Under the pieces are notes generated by a model. The model ran no database searches. It worked only from the letters and a program-made list of their open reading frames with translations, and was not told the DNA's origin. Both the position numbers and the translations under genes were made by a program. This document shows, piece by piece, positions 11,036 to 24,379 of a DNA stretch of 64,000 nucleotides. The stretch is from Spinellus fusiger (lineage: Eukaryota; Mucoromycota; Mucoromycetes; Mucorales; Phycomycetaceae): the NCBI GenBank assembly GCA_025094145.1, contig JALLLS010000059.1, positions 124,001 through 188,000 of the forward strand. The letters are read 5' to 3'. Numbering within the stretch: position 1 is the stretch's first letter; the number at the start of each line of letters is the position of its first letter.

Positions 11036-12265
11036 CTACACACCAGGAGATTTTTCTGGCCTTTAAGCGATGATATCTTCGCCTTTTAAAACTGAAAGTT
11101 TCTTGCCTTTTATGGAATACCTCAATATCAAATTGTATTATCAATAAAAATATTGTTTATGAATAAAATTGTTTATTATAATAATATAGCTACTGCTGTT
11201 CTAGGTATATTCCTTCATAGCAATAGAATCTATACTCTAGAAGCCTTATGCTTTAATATTGGAAGATAGATAATTATGCTCAGGAGTATACCCTAGACAG
11301 CCTAGACACCTTAGACAGTATAGAAGGAAAAAGACCACTTGAGACTGACTTGAAAGGAGTCTTTACTTGCCTAATAACAGAAGAGTGTATTAGTAATAAT
11401 TCAATAAGAGAGATAGTATGCTTACCTTGTACTTAATACTTGTCTTGGGAATAATAAGCCATATGTTATCTATTAGAGGAAGAGTCAATACTATGTCTTG
11501 TGAATTACAATGAGCTCAAGCCCAGATGATGACACTGCTTACCTTTTTATCTCAAGAATAGTCCTTGGTGGTGTCTATCACCTCCTTCTATTGTTTCTCT
11601 TTGTTAATAATGGCACAATGCCTTGCTCAGTTATGCTCATCTCGACGAGCACTTAGGCGTTAAGTTGTATGTGCAGTGTGGGAAATAACAAAAAGAGGGG
11701 AATATCAAAACAAATAGTAATTTTTCTTTCTCTATTCTGGTGACGTATACACTAGCCTCTACTCATAAAATTCACAAGTCAAACAATTAACACTATTTGC
11801 CTTGGGCCTAAAGTCCAGTATTAGAAACAATACTTTGTTATCATTAAGTACTATTGTTGAGAACAGTTACAATGAGTTGGTTGAGGTGATTATGAATATA
11901 GATTCAGTAAATGGCTATACTGTTCTTAATATAACTGACATTGGTTCTATTTTATGGACAATAATCACTAGAGTTAACTCTATAAGTTCTGTAATACATC
12001 TTTCTTAAGCAGTGTTATGTTGCAAATACTGTGGGCTTATAGATAGCACATGTTAAACATTAAATGCAGTGATTGAGCTGCAATGTCAGGTTTACTTCTT
12101 CCACTTATCTAACTTTATAGTGTTTAATTACACAGTCCATAGTCAATGCCAAGACAGACAGACAGTGAGAAGGTTCTTTTCAAGCACATTAGCCAACCGA
12201 AGAAATAACATAATTTCATTGTTCATGTATTTCCCTTTATATCCCAAAAGTATTCTGTTGCTATG
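11036..12265 (-). mobile_element. TIR-X element, copy A (reverse orientation)
   Basis: Starts CTACACACCAGGAGATTTTT (11036), the reverse complement of the 3' ends of copies B and D. Internal blocks match the reverse complement of copy B along its length, for example CATAGCAATAGAATCTATAC at 11216 and CTTGCTCAGTTATGCTCAT at about 11623. The right end near 12265 (TTTATATCCCAAAA) is degenerate. No transposase frame was found. About 1.2 kb. Confidence 0.75.
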
Positions 12266-13380
12266 AGACAAGAGACACACAGGACCTCTTAAGGCTGGTT
12301 ACTCATACGGAGATTAACAGAAAAGAGAAGGGTATGGAGTGACAGAAGGCAAACTAATGGTTGTAATAATAATAGTACCCTATGGGAATACAGAAAGAAA
12401 AGTCGAGAACAAGAAACAGTCAGCTGTCCAAGTCCTTAAAGCTTATCTTGTTTATACTCTAGTAAGCTGTTTGGATTAAAGTCTATTTTATTAAAGATGT
12501 AGACAACTAAAGATTTATACTATTTTACTATTTCTTTATTTTACTATGAATTTGACTATGAATTTGACTATGAATTTGAATATTTTGCTATTCTCAAGCA
12601 ATAGGTATGGCTTTCATAGAACATCCAAGCAGACTGGGAAGAGTGGCTGCCCTATCCTATAGTGTGTATAATCTTGGTTCTATATTTCAAGTCCATAGAA
12701 TTCCAGAAAGTGATTTTATTGTAAATAAAGTTTATCTCTTCCCTGAAACATACATAGGACAAGAGAATGAGATCCATCTCTGAATTTACTGGGATGTTAT
12801 TATCGTATAGCTTTGATCCTTATAGCTTAAAAATATATAAAAGTAGCCTCAAGATCTATACTATGTAACTTTGTGAAATATATCCTTTATTCTGTAATAA
12901 AGGGTAGTAAGGTTATCAACAGGACTACTAGAGAGATGAATCTGTAGTAGTTCGGTCTCTAGAAGGGACAAAGAAATAGAGGTTTAGATACAAAGGCTAG
13001 TCTAAGGAAATCAAAGAGGATACATGAACAGGAACACAACACACGATTTGAGCACAACTGGTAACTAGGCAACTGTTCTTTAACGAATTCTTTTCTTTCT
13101 AGAATGTTGTTGTAGTCTGCATTACTTTGGTAGTTCTGATTAAGTAAATGACTTGTGAAATTTTGTTTTGTTCTCTGATGCTCGAATATTAATACCTGTC
13201 AACCACACTGTCTTTTGTTCTTCATAACTTCTACCCTCTTTAACTTGTTTGCCTTTGTCTGGCATATAAACCAACAGTTGTGATCTGGTGAGTGTTTGTG
13301 TATGTTTATTATGTCCGACATGTTAGTCAGTTTCTATTTTATATTCTTTTACTATAATAAACCCAGTAAATCCGTTACAA
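12266..13380. other. Intergenic, no gene seen
   Basis: A short tandem of CTATGAATTTGA units lies at 12544-12578. No exon-like segments were recognised; the TnpB-like relic follows downstream. Confidence 0.4.
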
Positions 13381-13479
13381 AGGCAAAGGCAAGAAGAAGG
13401 GGCCAGTGCAAGGGTAATACGACACACACATAGAGAGTATGTTGATACACCTCGAGCTAATTATTTTTACTATTATTTT

Positions 13480-13911
13480 ATTATTGAAAATGGGTATTGG
13501 CACCTAAAAGGATTGGAGTATGATCCTACCAAGCTGCCAGTCATTGCTTATGGCACAGGAATGAAAGGAAAGGATGCTGTCAAGTTCAAAAGCCATCGTG
13601 TTGGTTTGACAAGAATATTATATCAATCACTAAAAAAGAGACAAAAGAGTGGTGATCTTCTTCTGGTTGATGTCGACGAGTTTCTAACATCAATGGTAAG
13701 CATGATTGACCTCTCACTCAATATAAAATGCTCTTTTAATAGTTACTCTGTTTTGTTTTCTTTCTTTATTCTCAAGATCTGCCACACTTATAACACAAAC
13801 AACCTCACCGAAGTATTCATAAATTTCAACGGTATCCACGCTTGCCAAAGTTGTGGAATTGTTTAGAACAGAGATGTGAATACATCAAAGAATATCTATA
13901 CAGTCACATAA
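13480..13911 (+). pseudogene. Fanzor/TnpB-like RuvC nuclease, C-terminal relic
   Basis: The frame reads LPVIAYGTGMKGKDAVKFK, then a basic stretch, then LLLVDVDEFLTSM, which has the form of the RuvC-II strand with its catalytic Glu. An intron with canonical ends (13696-13776) joins to ICHTYNTNN and HACQSCGIV, the place of the CxxC...CxxC zinc ribbon. A TAG (13864-13866) replaces the usual Trp, and reading through it gives NRDVNTSKNI, the RuvC-III motif with its Asp. Order and spacing match the end of IS607-type TnpB/Fanzor proteins, the eukaryotic RNA-guided nucleases. Damage: the stop, Cys-to-Tyr in the first CxxC, and no recognisable RuvC-I upstream. A plain OrfB-like transposon protein is the alternative name. 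Confidence 0.6.
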
Positions 13912-13939
13912 GAATAGATATTCTTTGATGCATTCATAT
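13874..13939 (+). repeat. 26-bp hairpin at the end of the nuclease relic
   Basis: Arms 13874-13899 and 13914-13939 pair over 26 positions with two mismatches, around a 14-nt loop. The left arm overlaps the RuvC-III codons. In TnpB systems the guide RNA scaffold overlaps the 3' end of the gene, so the position is suggestive, but the hairpin might instead be an element terminus. Confidence 0.8.
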
Positions 13940-14043
13940 TTTATATCGCCACATCGAAAGTGGTTTCCTTCGGGATTCAGATATTTACAGGTAAATTTAC
14001 ATAATAATCTTGATTTAAGAACTAACATGAATATATTTCGAGT

Positions 14044-14066
14044 GCCGCACGTCATAACGTGTCGGC
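14044..14066 (+). repeat. GC-rich hairpin followed by AATAAA
   Basis: GCCGCACGT pairs with ACGTGTCGGC through one bulged base around a 4-nt loop. It stands out in an AT-rich stretch and is followed by AATAAA at 14073-14078. Possibly the end of a transposable element transcript. Confidence 0.6.
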
Positions 14067-14406
14067 CTAGTCAATAAAGAATACAAAAAAAAATGAATAT
14101 ATTTCACTTTTTTTGCTCCTTTTCAAATCCATGTCATTTCTTAAACAATTGTATTTCGATATTTCCTTTTATATCCTAAAGACCTCCTGGTGTGTATATG
14201 AGTTAATAACAAACTAGTATATTTCTCTAATCTCATTGATGAATTAATAAACAAAGCACAAAGTAGATTAATATCTGGATTATATTGAAGAGAAGTAATA
14301 GCAGCCAGTAATTTTTTAATCAAAAAAATTTCATTTGGAGTTTTGGGAAAGAAGAAAAAGAGTGAGGGGGGAATGGGACAATAAATGATACCTTTTTTTC
14401 TTCTTC

Positions 14407-17400
14407 TTACATAATCGTAGCAGGGATAGAGTCTGCACCTGTTGAGCTTTGTGTACGGTAACTTCTTGCTGTATCTACACGTCTTAACTGATCTATACTT
14501 TGTCTATCTACCGAGTCGTTATTCTCATAACTAGTGTATGGACCTCCCATCTGTGGGGCGTATCCTGATGTAATGGACATGTTATCGTCATAGACACCTT
14601 GCGATTGATGCCATTGTGGAAGCATCAAAGGCTGATGTTGGTTGGTGATCCGACTCACATATAAAGCAGTTCTATTGTGTGTGTATTAGTCTATTATTAT
14701 CACCAGATGTTTTTTTTTAAAAAAGTACTTCAATTTTTGTTCGACAAAAGACGCCAGCGTCTTTCCTCTTAGTTTATCTCCATAGCGTGAACGAGGTAGC
14801 TGTTGACTGCTAACAACCACAATGGTGTCCACTAGAAATGTGTGATTCTCCAATACAGCATTAACGACAAGAGGGACAATCGCCAGTGCGTGTTCTTTTG
14901 ATTTCACAGCCACTACAGCAACAACTTCAGAGTTTGTCTGGAAAACATGACTAGTTTCAAAACAGATAATAATGAGTTATTATGGAATAGAAAAATAGAA
15001 AAATAGAAAAATAAAAATGTAATTACCATCCTCCAGGTGGTATAGTTGGGTGGCATCTTTCTACACTGTGTTCGATGTCTGCAGGAAAGTAGAGTAGACG
15101 ATTGACCTTTATAGTTTCACTCATGGGTCCAAGAACAAACAAACATTGACCTTCCTCCACCATATTACGACCATTGATCTGTCGCTGAACATTCCACAAG
15201 AACCCAAGGTCGCCTGTACGCATATATTTAATGCGTGGATCAGAGCCTGCAATAGTGGCTTCAAATCTCGCACAATGGTTTGCTTCATCCATCCCATAAT
15301 ATGACTGAATATTGCAATCAGAAGACACCCATATTTCACCAATAATATTGTCTGGGCATAGCATATTGGTTTCTGGATTGATAATGGCTACCATGGTGTT
15401 GCTAGGAACAATACCAGAGTCGTGAAGTAGCATACTTTGTCCATCTTCTGCAGGTGTAGGGCGCACAATACCTTGTCTTAACCAAGAAGCATCAACAAAT
15501 AGTGAGATAGGCTCCACAAGCATATAAGAGCGTGTAGTGATCATTGGGTTTGCTATATGGCTATAAACAGTGCTGATGGCTTCTTTCTCAAGTCGACAAG
15601 GAGAGAAGTATTTAACCATGTGTTGATCTATTGTCGATATAGATATATTTACAATGAGAGATGAGTTTAATTCCTTTCTTGAATCAAATGACTTACATAG
15701 AGTTGGTTTGGCTCTATCTTCGGTGGTAATCATTAGATTCTGTACATTATGCAAAACAATGCGTCGAAGGTCTGCTTGGTTGGCTCGATTCATTACGTAC
15801 TGTAACAGTGGGTGTGATATACAAGCATCCTTGGCTATACATTGCTTTGATAAATACACAAATCCAATAATGGAGTCGATAAAAGAATGTTACCTTTATA
15901 ACGCTGAACCAACTCAAAATAAGCAATGGGGTTTGTGTAAAAGTCTTCATCTGATAGAAGCACAGTAGGACATCCTTGAAGAATAGTACGTTAGTTTCAT
16001 TTTCTTTCTAGTATCAAGACAGATTTTTAGTAACAACCTACCCACGTAAATCCCACAAAATGTAGAATGTAGTAGACCCAGTCCTTGAGTGCCGTGAATA
16101 CCTGCAGCCACTAAACTACGTTGAAACTTCATTTGACATGTCATTTTCTGAGTTCTGCATTGAGCTAGAATAGTGTTATGGCCTAATGTTGTATAAATAC
16201 GACGCATATCCACTGAGTATTGTACTGATATCAATACAGGAGATGTGTCCATTGCCCATTCAGAAGGAATAATCAATCCACTCTCTTTTCCTAACATCTT
16301 ATTAAACTTAGCCGCCTTATTAACAGAATGCTGTTCTGGCATCTTAAAGTTTGATTTGCGGACAGACATGGCCTGTTTCAACACTGGACTAACATGTTTA
16401 CTCTTCATAATGTCTTCTCCCTTTCCATTGGTAAGAATAGCCGAGATATTCAGATCACTCAGTACAGCAAACATATTCGTCACATCTTCACCAATACGCT
16501 GAGGGTGCTGTTCTGGATCGGGAGGGGGGCAGGGCACAACCACCACACCAAGTGTGAGACAGGCATAGAGAGTAATAATAAAGTCAAGACCAAATGGGAT
16601 TAGCAAAAGTATTTTGTCGTGGCGTGCAAGCTTCACTTTCTTCCTGAGATGACTAGCAATAGCAGCAATTTTGGTGCTGATTTTGCGCCAGGTATAGGAT
16701 TTTGTAACAAGAGGACCGGTTGCTTGTGTCAAACCTATAAAAGCAGTTTCATCAGGATGTAACGAGGCACGCCATAAGAATAAATCTACAATATTGGCAA
16801 ATTTGGAGAGATCACAGTCTGTACGCTCATCGAGAACGATTTGAACTGCCTCCATGCCGGTATGTTGAGGATGGGGTCGTGTGGAGACAATATTCATGCT
16901 AATGGCTTTTTCATAGGCAAGACTAGATCGCCATATGTCTTGATAAAGATCCAGACTGGTAGCTACACTGAATATAGTACGGTCTACATCCATTTTCACA
17001 AAGCGAGGACTTAATTGTCCAAATAAAAAGGCGCGCTTTGCCATTAATGCATGGACCTGGCGTCGGTTATGTTTGATGGCTCGAGGGAGGGTTCTTGGTG
17101 CTACAGCAATGGCAGCATAGAGACGGAGACCATGGAAAGCCAAGATAATCTCCATGACATTGGATACTAAATTAGCCAGTTCTTCTCGACTTGCTGATGA
17201 TTCAAATACAAGTACAGGCAGTAGTTGAGAATTCACCATTATATCAAAGAAAACACTATACAGTGCATTACAGTGATGAGATTCTAAAGTTGTTGTTTTC
17301 CATTTCTCCACATCACTTTTTTTTTCAAGCTTACCATGCTTCAATACTTGAATTTCTACGAATTGTCTCCACAAGGTTATTTGAAAAGTGTGTTTCATTG

Positions 17401-20400
17401 CATCCAGTTCCTTCTCCAAGCCGTTGTTGTCGTATTCTATCTTCATAAGTACCAAAAACAACAAGTCGACCACCAATCATTTTTCCTATAAGACCAGTAC
17501 GAAGAAATTCTTGGTGATAAGCTTCCAAAGAGCACGATTCTGAAGACACGACAATAGGACGTGCATGGAAGATAGCGTCTGTATGACCTGGTAATCCCCA
17601 AAATCCTCCTGGTACAGAAGGAGCATCTATCCATACTTCACCAATTGTGTCTGGTGCACACAAGGCAGTCGTCTCTGGATCCACGATAGCCACCGTTGCT
17701 ATTACAAAGTAAGCAACAACAACAACAATAATAATAACAATCTCTCTTCAAAGACAAAGACAACAATATTAGCGGAAACACATTACCTTGTGGAAGGACA
17801 AATCCAAAAGATCCCATACGCACCGCCCCAGGCTCATTCATGTGTTCTGCTATTTGACTTCCACTGCCTGCTGCCAGCACCACTACTTTGTTGTTTCTAA
17901 GTGCGCTGGCATCCAGAACACACTCCCACACATCGCGTGAATGACCACTGGCAAGGGCTGATCTGGCTCTAAACACAGGTGGTTTGGGGTGATCTCCATC
18001 CACCTCTTCATTCTCGGGCCCATCGTCAGCTACAAACTCTTCCAAAAGAGCAGCCCCCAAGTAGTCTCTGAAGCTGACTATCATGCCACCATACTCTGGA
18101 AGAGACAATAGAGGACAGACGATTTGAAGTGGATTGTTTTTCACTCCGAGGGGTCTTAATAGGCTCTCAGCAATCACTTCATTTAGTTCCGGATCCACAA
18201 TGGTAGTATCCACCATCAAGAAGCGAAGAGAAGACAGGTCTGGCGCCACCTTTTTACTATGTGTATAAACCTCTTTTGGATTGGCCTGGTACTGCTCAAC
18301 AGCGAGTTTAAGTCCCACGTAATCGGCCAGAGCAATGGTAGCTTAAAAGTACACACGACACACTTGTTTTAGTGTTTGTAGCTAAATAGATATTACCTTT
18401 GTACTTTGACAGGACATAGATCCACACTGCTGGTGTTTCCATAATACTTACATTGGCAAAAATAGTGTGGTTGCCTGCAAACACGGAGCAGAAGATGGAG
18501 AGAATTAGTCCTACTTGCTGTCGTGGCTCGAGATAAGTCACTACACAATCCACAACAGGCAACAAGGGTGAAGACGGCACAAAGGATTCTCCTTGATCAT
18601 AATGCTGAGAAGTGAGATTTGGGTTAGGGATAGTCTCTGTCACTGCTGTCTGATACACTCTGCACTGTGCCATCAATGCCTTGTGGGTCATTGCCACTCC
18701 CTTTAACTCTCCATTGGCAGCCTTCACATACTCAATGTAGGCCAACTCTGATACTTTAATATCAGGACTTTCTGCCGTTTTTTGACTTGGATACCAAGAG
18801 CCAAAATCATTGGTTTTCCACCACTCAATATTCTTTGGAAACTCCACTTGACGTGCCTGCATGTCCTTTGTAAATGCCTTTAGGTTCTGATCTGTTGTCA
18901 ACACCAGCCGAGAAGACGAGACGGTCAATACAAAGACAAGCTCCACCAATTCAGTCGAGGCGTTGACAGGCACTGCCACTCTGCCCGCCAAGAAACAGCC
19001 TAACAAGGCCACTGTGAACTCAATGGCCTCTGACTTTCGGTACATAAGAGCAATGCATTCGCCTGGTTGGACAGATGATTTTTCCTGGATGACCTTGGCT
19101 ACTTTTTCAGCACGGGCCAGGAGTTTTTCCCAGTGGATGCTGGAGGTTTCTTTGCCTCGGTTGTCGACGAGTGTCAGAGCAGGGGTTGTACGGGAAAGAC
19201 TGTTGTGGGAGACCTGGTAACGAAGGACTTGGGCCAATGAGCAGTAGTTCTGAAGAGGAGAGTGTTGTTGGTAGGCAGGGAGGAGGCGTGGAATCAAAGG
19301 AAGACTCTGGCAGCCTGCCACATCGGCCAACAATGAGTACTCTGCAGGATCTTCCAAGTGGATAATGGGGGATGGGAAGGGTTCAATAGTCTTGAAGGAA
19401 GAGGCCATGGCACTGTTTCCGTACCGACCACGGGAGGTGCTTAGTTGGTTGGAGCGAGACAGAAGGAGGAGGTAAGGATCCCATAGGCGTTGTTGATGTG
19501 ACCACCGTGATGTGCAGGTACTTCGATTAGACACTGACATGATAGAGGGGGCTCTTCGTGTCTCATTTCCGTGGGGTGTGTCTATGAAAGAAAATATTAA
19601 TAGTCTTGACCTGTGAATGAAAAGGAAAAAGGAAGAAAAAGAAAAAGACAAAAAGGCATTGCCTTCTAATAGTTTATTGTGAGGAAGACAAGTTACTAGA
19701 AGCAAATCAAGAAAATAGAGCCCAGTACTTGTCCCTACAAGACAAAAACAAAAAAAAACTCTTTTTGGCATGTCTAAAGAGAGGAGAGAGAGAGAGAGGG
19801 GGGGTATTATATCTTACTGACCCCGTCCAACCAAGGAATCATTCCGTCCATGGCTTTGTCGTGAAGAAGTCTCTACACTTTCTGCAGTATGGTCACTGTT
19901 GTGTCGGGTATGCGTCGTGGCTGGTGGTCGCTGGTTGTAGCCATAAGGAGGTCTGTAATTGCCATGAGGGGATGGATTCTCGGTTCTGTGATCAGCATAG
20001 ATGAGGCCATTGGGATTGGCTTGTCCAGGAGGACGGTAGTAGGTGGAGCTGGGTCGATTCATGGCGGGTGGTCTATGCATGGGTCGTGGGGAATTATACA
20101 TAGGTCTTTGGGGATAGGCTGTGTTGGGCGATCCAGAAGGAGGTCGATAGGCATTCATGGGTGGGTTTGAAGGTGGACGCTGTGGTGATGGATAGCCATA
20201 AGGAGCCGTTGGATGTCGCATTGGTGAAGAAGACCCAGCATTCTGAGAGTAGGGAGGTCTGTTCATGCGTGGATCATACGGGCGATTGGGTAAAGAGGCA
20301 TAATATGGGCCTTGTTGAGGGTGAGGCTGTTGTGAATAGGCAGAGGAAAAAGAGGGTTGTGTTTGGAGTAGTGGGAGTGGTGGTGGTGGATAGCCCATGG

Positions 20401-20893
20401 AAGAATCTCCAGACCGCATGGACTGTCCATAAGGCCCTGAGGAGGAGGAGGAGGAAGGGGGAACACCTTGCATGGTAGAGAGAGAAGGAGAGGATTTGTA
20501 GGACTGTGTTGGACTGGTGTGAGAGCGAGGATAGTTGACGTAAGGCTGTTCTGGTGGAGGTCTGTCTTGCAGTCTGTCTTGGTGCTGCCTATGATTCTCT
20601 TCCATGTAATGAGCACCCTGTGTAGGGCGAGTGGGTGAATGTGTTGGTGAGGGCAGGTAGTCTAGAAAGTCAATAACATCAGCTGCACTTGGCTCAGGCC
20701 CCAAGTCAACTTCATGGCCTGCCATAGAACTGCTGTCATTGGCGGTGATAGACACACCAAAGCGTTCGAATAGACCAGCTTTCTTCTTCTCAAAGCCTTT
20801 TTGTGTAATATCGCCATCTTCCAACTCCAACTCAAGGTCTCTTAGCTTCTCAAGAAGTTCTAGTGGTAAATCCCGGGAAGATTCTTCTGCCAT
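14407..20893 (-). CDS. DIP2: DIP2-family protein (fungal Cmr2/Mug62 type), nine exons
   Basis: Large protein with two adenylate-forming-like domains; the yeast and animal members control a subset of diacylglycerols. Exons, in order: 20893-19822, 19581-18397, 18341-17787, 17698-17335, 17255-16042, 15974-15894, 15834-15027, 14950-14729, 14671-14407; 1921 codons in phase. A DMAP1-binding domain opens it (LPLELLEKLRDLELELEDGD, about residues 9-28), followed by a Pro/Ser/Tyr-rich linker to about 330. The first AMP-binding-like domain spans about 390-1060 and the second about 1150-1800. The usual TSGTTG-type P-loop is not seen in either (first: NGELKGVAMTHKAL), as in this family. First donor is GTCAGT (19821). 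The tail is Gln/Ser-rich. Confidence 0.9.
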
Positions 20894-23206
20894 GGATAGG
20901 AAGATGGAGGGAGGGGGTGGTCGTTTCTCTTGAGCTCGTGGGCGGAGTGAATTTTATTATTTTTTATTATTAGCCCACTTGAGAAGGTGGTTCTTTTGTC
21001 TCTCGGGACTTCAATTAATCTGGAGAGAGTGGATGACACTAGGAGATGGTGATGACTCAGCACTAAATAAGTAATTCACATCAAGGTAGGTTGCCTGAGA
21101 TGAGGAAGAAATAGTGCAAAACAGGCTAAAGAAGAAATTGTGTGAAATTGGCCTGGTGCAAAAGGTCATGATAGAGTGGCTGTCATTCCTTACATTTTAC
21201 TTTTATAGCAAAGTTTGTTAGCATGAGATTGTTGAATAGAAATGACAGACAGTTCTAAGAGGAGAGCCAAAAGCCTGGAAGTGGGTAGGGCAGAGAAGTC
21301 TTTTTGTAAGAGAGCAGGGAAGCCTTCCAAGAGTTGGGGTTTGAATAGATTGGTGACTGTAATTGATCTGACCAAGTGAGCAGAGCCATTGGGGGCCATC
21401 TGCCCAGACTATTTATCTCTTATTAATAAGAATTAAGTTTTTTGATGGTGTTGGGAGTGAAGATCCAGAGAAGATCCAGAGAAGAGTCAGAGAAGAGTCA
21501 GGAACAGAGAGTCCATGGCATTGTTCACACTGTCTGAATGTTATCTATGTTATGTAATGATGGGTGTATTCCTTGCATGCACAGATATAGAACACAGGCT
21601 CATCAACAATGACAAAATGTAAACAAACAACAACAACAACAACAATAAAAATAAAAATAAAAATATCTATCAGTGCCAATTGTATAGCTCATAGACACTA
21701 GTGGGATGAATGGCCTGTGCTCCATTCAATAAAGAATGATTTGACTGCATCCATTCCAGGCAAACAATCCCTCATCATGTTCATAGGTGAAAGCCTCTAT
21801 TTATTTACTCTCCAAAGCCAATAATGCATGTCTCATTTGGGATTTCAAAAAGAGAAAAAGAAATGTTGAGAGAAAAGATAATATATTAAGGAAACATTAA
21901 GCCCTGCACGCATTTTAATTACTTCTGCTGTACAAAACCGGAGAGATTGTCCAATGTACTGCTCTTAAATAAGCAACTAATCTATGCCCAATGCACATCT
22001 CACGAATGATTTGTTATTGATGATAATTGCAATTAAGAAGGTTGTACTCTTGTAACATTATTCTACATGCATTATTGTATTCATCCTGCTAATATCAATG
22101 TGTAAAGTGGGTCATACCATTGATATCATTCATAGAGTATCACAGTTTTAATTTGTTTTCTTCCCATGACACCATGAAGCTCTTATTTCTTTTATTAAAA
22201 GAAATTTCCTTGTTTATAAATAAAATGACTGTTTTTTATTTTATTATTTTTCACATGTTCTCAAGGTAATTAAGATGCCCAATGCGTATCTGAAACTTAC
22301 AACCCACACTGTAATAGAAAAAAAAGTTTATATTTGCTTATTCATATTTGAGCCAATAATCCTTAACATAAACAATCATGCAAATAGTCAGTTAATTCAT
22401 TCATTTCCATGGTTACCTATTTAATAGTCATCTGTTGATAATGTGTTGCCATTGTTACTAAAAGATAGAACAATAAAACCAACTGCATTTACTGTTACAC
22501 GTGGATTGGAAATAGGATAGAGAGTGTCTTTTTCTGTTGTATCCTCCACTTTAATAAAGAAGAGAAAACAACAAGGGAATAATGAATGACTTTTTTTATT
22601 AAATATTAGATGAGATTAATTCTTACTGGATTTACTAACACTTAAACACTAAAGCAAATGATACTTTTTACTGAGAGCAGAAAGAAAATATAGTATAGCA
22701 ACAGAGAAGGACAAACCCCTTATTTGTAACATTATAAATACGGGAATTCATCTTTTAAGGTGGCACGAACGGATCTTATTTTGATTGGCAGCTTGTGGTA
22801 TTGGCAGTGGTTGGTGCAGAGCAAATGCTGCCAGTACAATGAGGTACAACAAATGAACAACTGTTTAGTACTAAAATTCCTTTGTTATGACAAAGAGACC
22901 TGATGACTTATGTAGATATAAGGAAAAGGAAATTGATGAGATCACAGAATAACTATGAATGGGTAGGGTGGGAAGAAGAAATAAAGAGACACTTTGTGGT
23001 TCACATTTAGCCATTGAAAGTAAGCAATAGATGAGTGCTTTAAGATGGTAGTGTGGAAATACCAACAGAATAGCAGAATAACAGCAGAATAACAGCAGAA
23101 TAACAGCAGAATAACAGCAGAATAACAAAATAGCAGCTTATTCAGGACATGTATATTGAATTCAATATCATCAACCAACACAGGACTTGTATCTACTTTA
23201 TAGCTA
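20894..23206. other. Intergenic upstream of DIP2, no gene seen
   Basis: 2.3 kb without exon-like segments. Contains CAA and AAATAA microsatellites at about 21627-21661 and an 11-mer array at 23055-23132. Confidence 0.5.
23055..23132. repeat. AGAATAACAGC 11-mer array
   Basis: About six direct copies of the 11-mer, just beyond the 3' end of the PLPBP gene. Confidence 0.9.
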
Positions 23207-24379
23207 CTACTGCTTTTCCCTAGTACCAAATATCTTACTTCCCACTCTCACATTTGTAGATCCTGCTTCTATGGCCTGGACAAAATCATCTGACATTCCC
23301 ATGCTCAGTTCTAGACACAAGCCTGGAAGAGTCTCCTGGGTCTTCTTCTTGCATTCGACCAAACACTGCACAACCCAGAGTTATGTTCTGCTAGGAGATG
23401 ACTTCTTACCTCGAAATCAGGATTCTTCTCAGCAGTGTCACGGCCAAACATACCAATCGTCATCAACCCTTGCAGTCTGAGTTGAGGGCACTTGTCCACA
23501 ATATGCTGACAGACCGAGGGACAATCCGAGGGTGTTGTACCACTCTTGGCTGGACAATAGAACCAAGGATGGGATCATGTTTTTATTCATTTATATATAT
23601 ATATTCATTTATTCGTTTATTATTATTATTATCATTTATTCATTTATTATTAATAATAGTAGTGTTCCCTACCTTCTTCGTCACTTGTGTTGATCTGAAC
23701 AAAGACTCCGAGGGGTTCTGTGCGTCCAACACTCACACATGCTTTGTCAAGTGCATCGGCTTTTTTTATGCTGTCTACTGTTTCTACTGCATACAGATTG
23801 GGAATGGCTAACCCCAAGATAGGTTGAGAGTGAAGAAGGTGGGGTGTGCCTTACCTGCTACTGTTTTGCATTTGTTACTTTGAAGGTGTCCAATAAAATG
23901 CCACTGGATGTCTCCTGGGAGCTAAGAAACAGTCAGATCAGTCTTGTTCTTCCTGTTCTTCCTGTTCTATAGGTAGGCTATGGAGTCAATGGAAGGGCTT
24001 ACATTTTTACTCTTCTCTACCAACTCTTGTACCTAATGCATGTTATTTTTATTTTATTTTTGTAGGACAGCCTATCGTGGCTTACATAATTCTCTCCAAA
24101 GTGTCGCTGGCCTACACTGTAAGCAGCCAACAAATCCTCTGCTGGCTTGTATTTACTAACAGCCACGAGTCGCACCTAGGCCTTTGGGTTTACTTTTTAG
24201 GTCAACAGACACTGTGTTTTCTTGTTTTCTTATTTTCTTGTTTTCTTATTTTATATGGATAGATAGAAGGATAGGAGAAGGGATTAGACGCTTACCTGTC
24301 GATGGTTGGAAGCCACAGTCACCTGACTCTGGACGTGTTGGAGGTTCTCGACAACGTGGAGGGATCTTTCTGTAGCCAT
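23207..24379 (-). CDS. PLPBP: PLP homeostasis protein (PLPBP/YggS family), seven exons
   Basis: Small single-domain TIM-barrel protein that binds pyridoxal phosphate and balances vitamin B6 and amino acid pools; not an enzyme in known members. Exons 24379-24296, 24175-24086, 24032-24003, 23921-23855, 23807-23673, 23549-23410 and 23365-23207 give 234 codons, the usual family length. Visible motifs in order: VAVSKYKP (the PLP-binding Lys, about residue 36), [52 protein letters not shown] and [13 protein letters not shown]. The start is the ATG immediately before the first conserved helix. Introns are 47-140 nt, and one exon is only 30 nt, which makes the gene easy to miss. Confidence 0.92.

Noticed and set aside
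11802..12008. 68-codon frame in the 11-12 kb region
   Set aside because: It lies wholly inside TIR-X copy A and the other copies do not keep it open.
23560..23811. 137-codon plus-strand frame
   Set aside because: It lies antisense to PLPBP exons and introns; the minus-strand exons carry clear family motifs.
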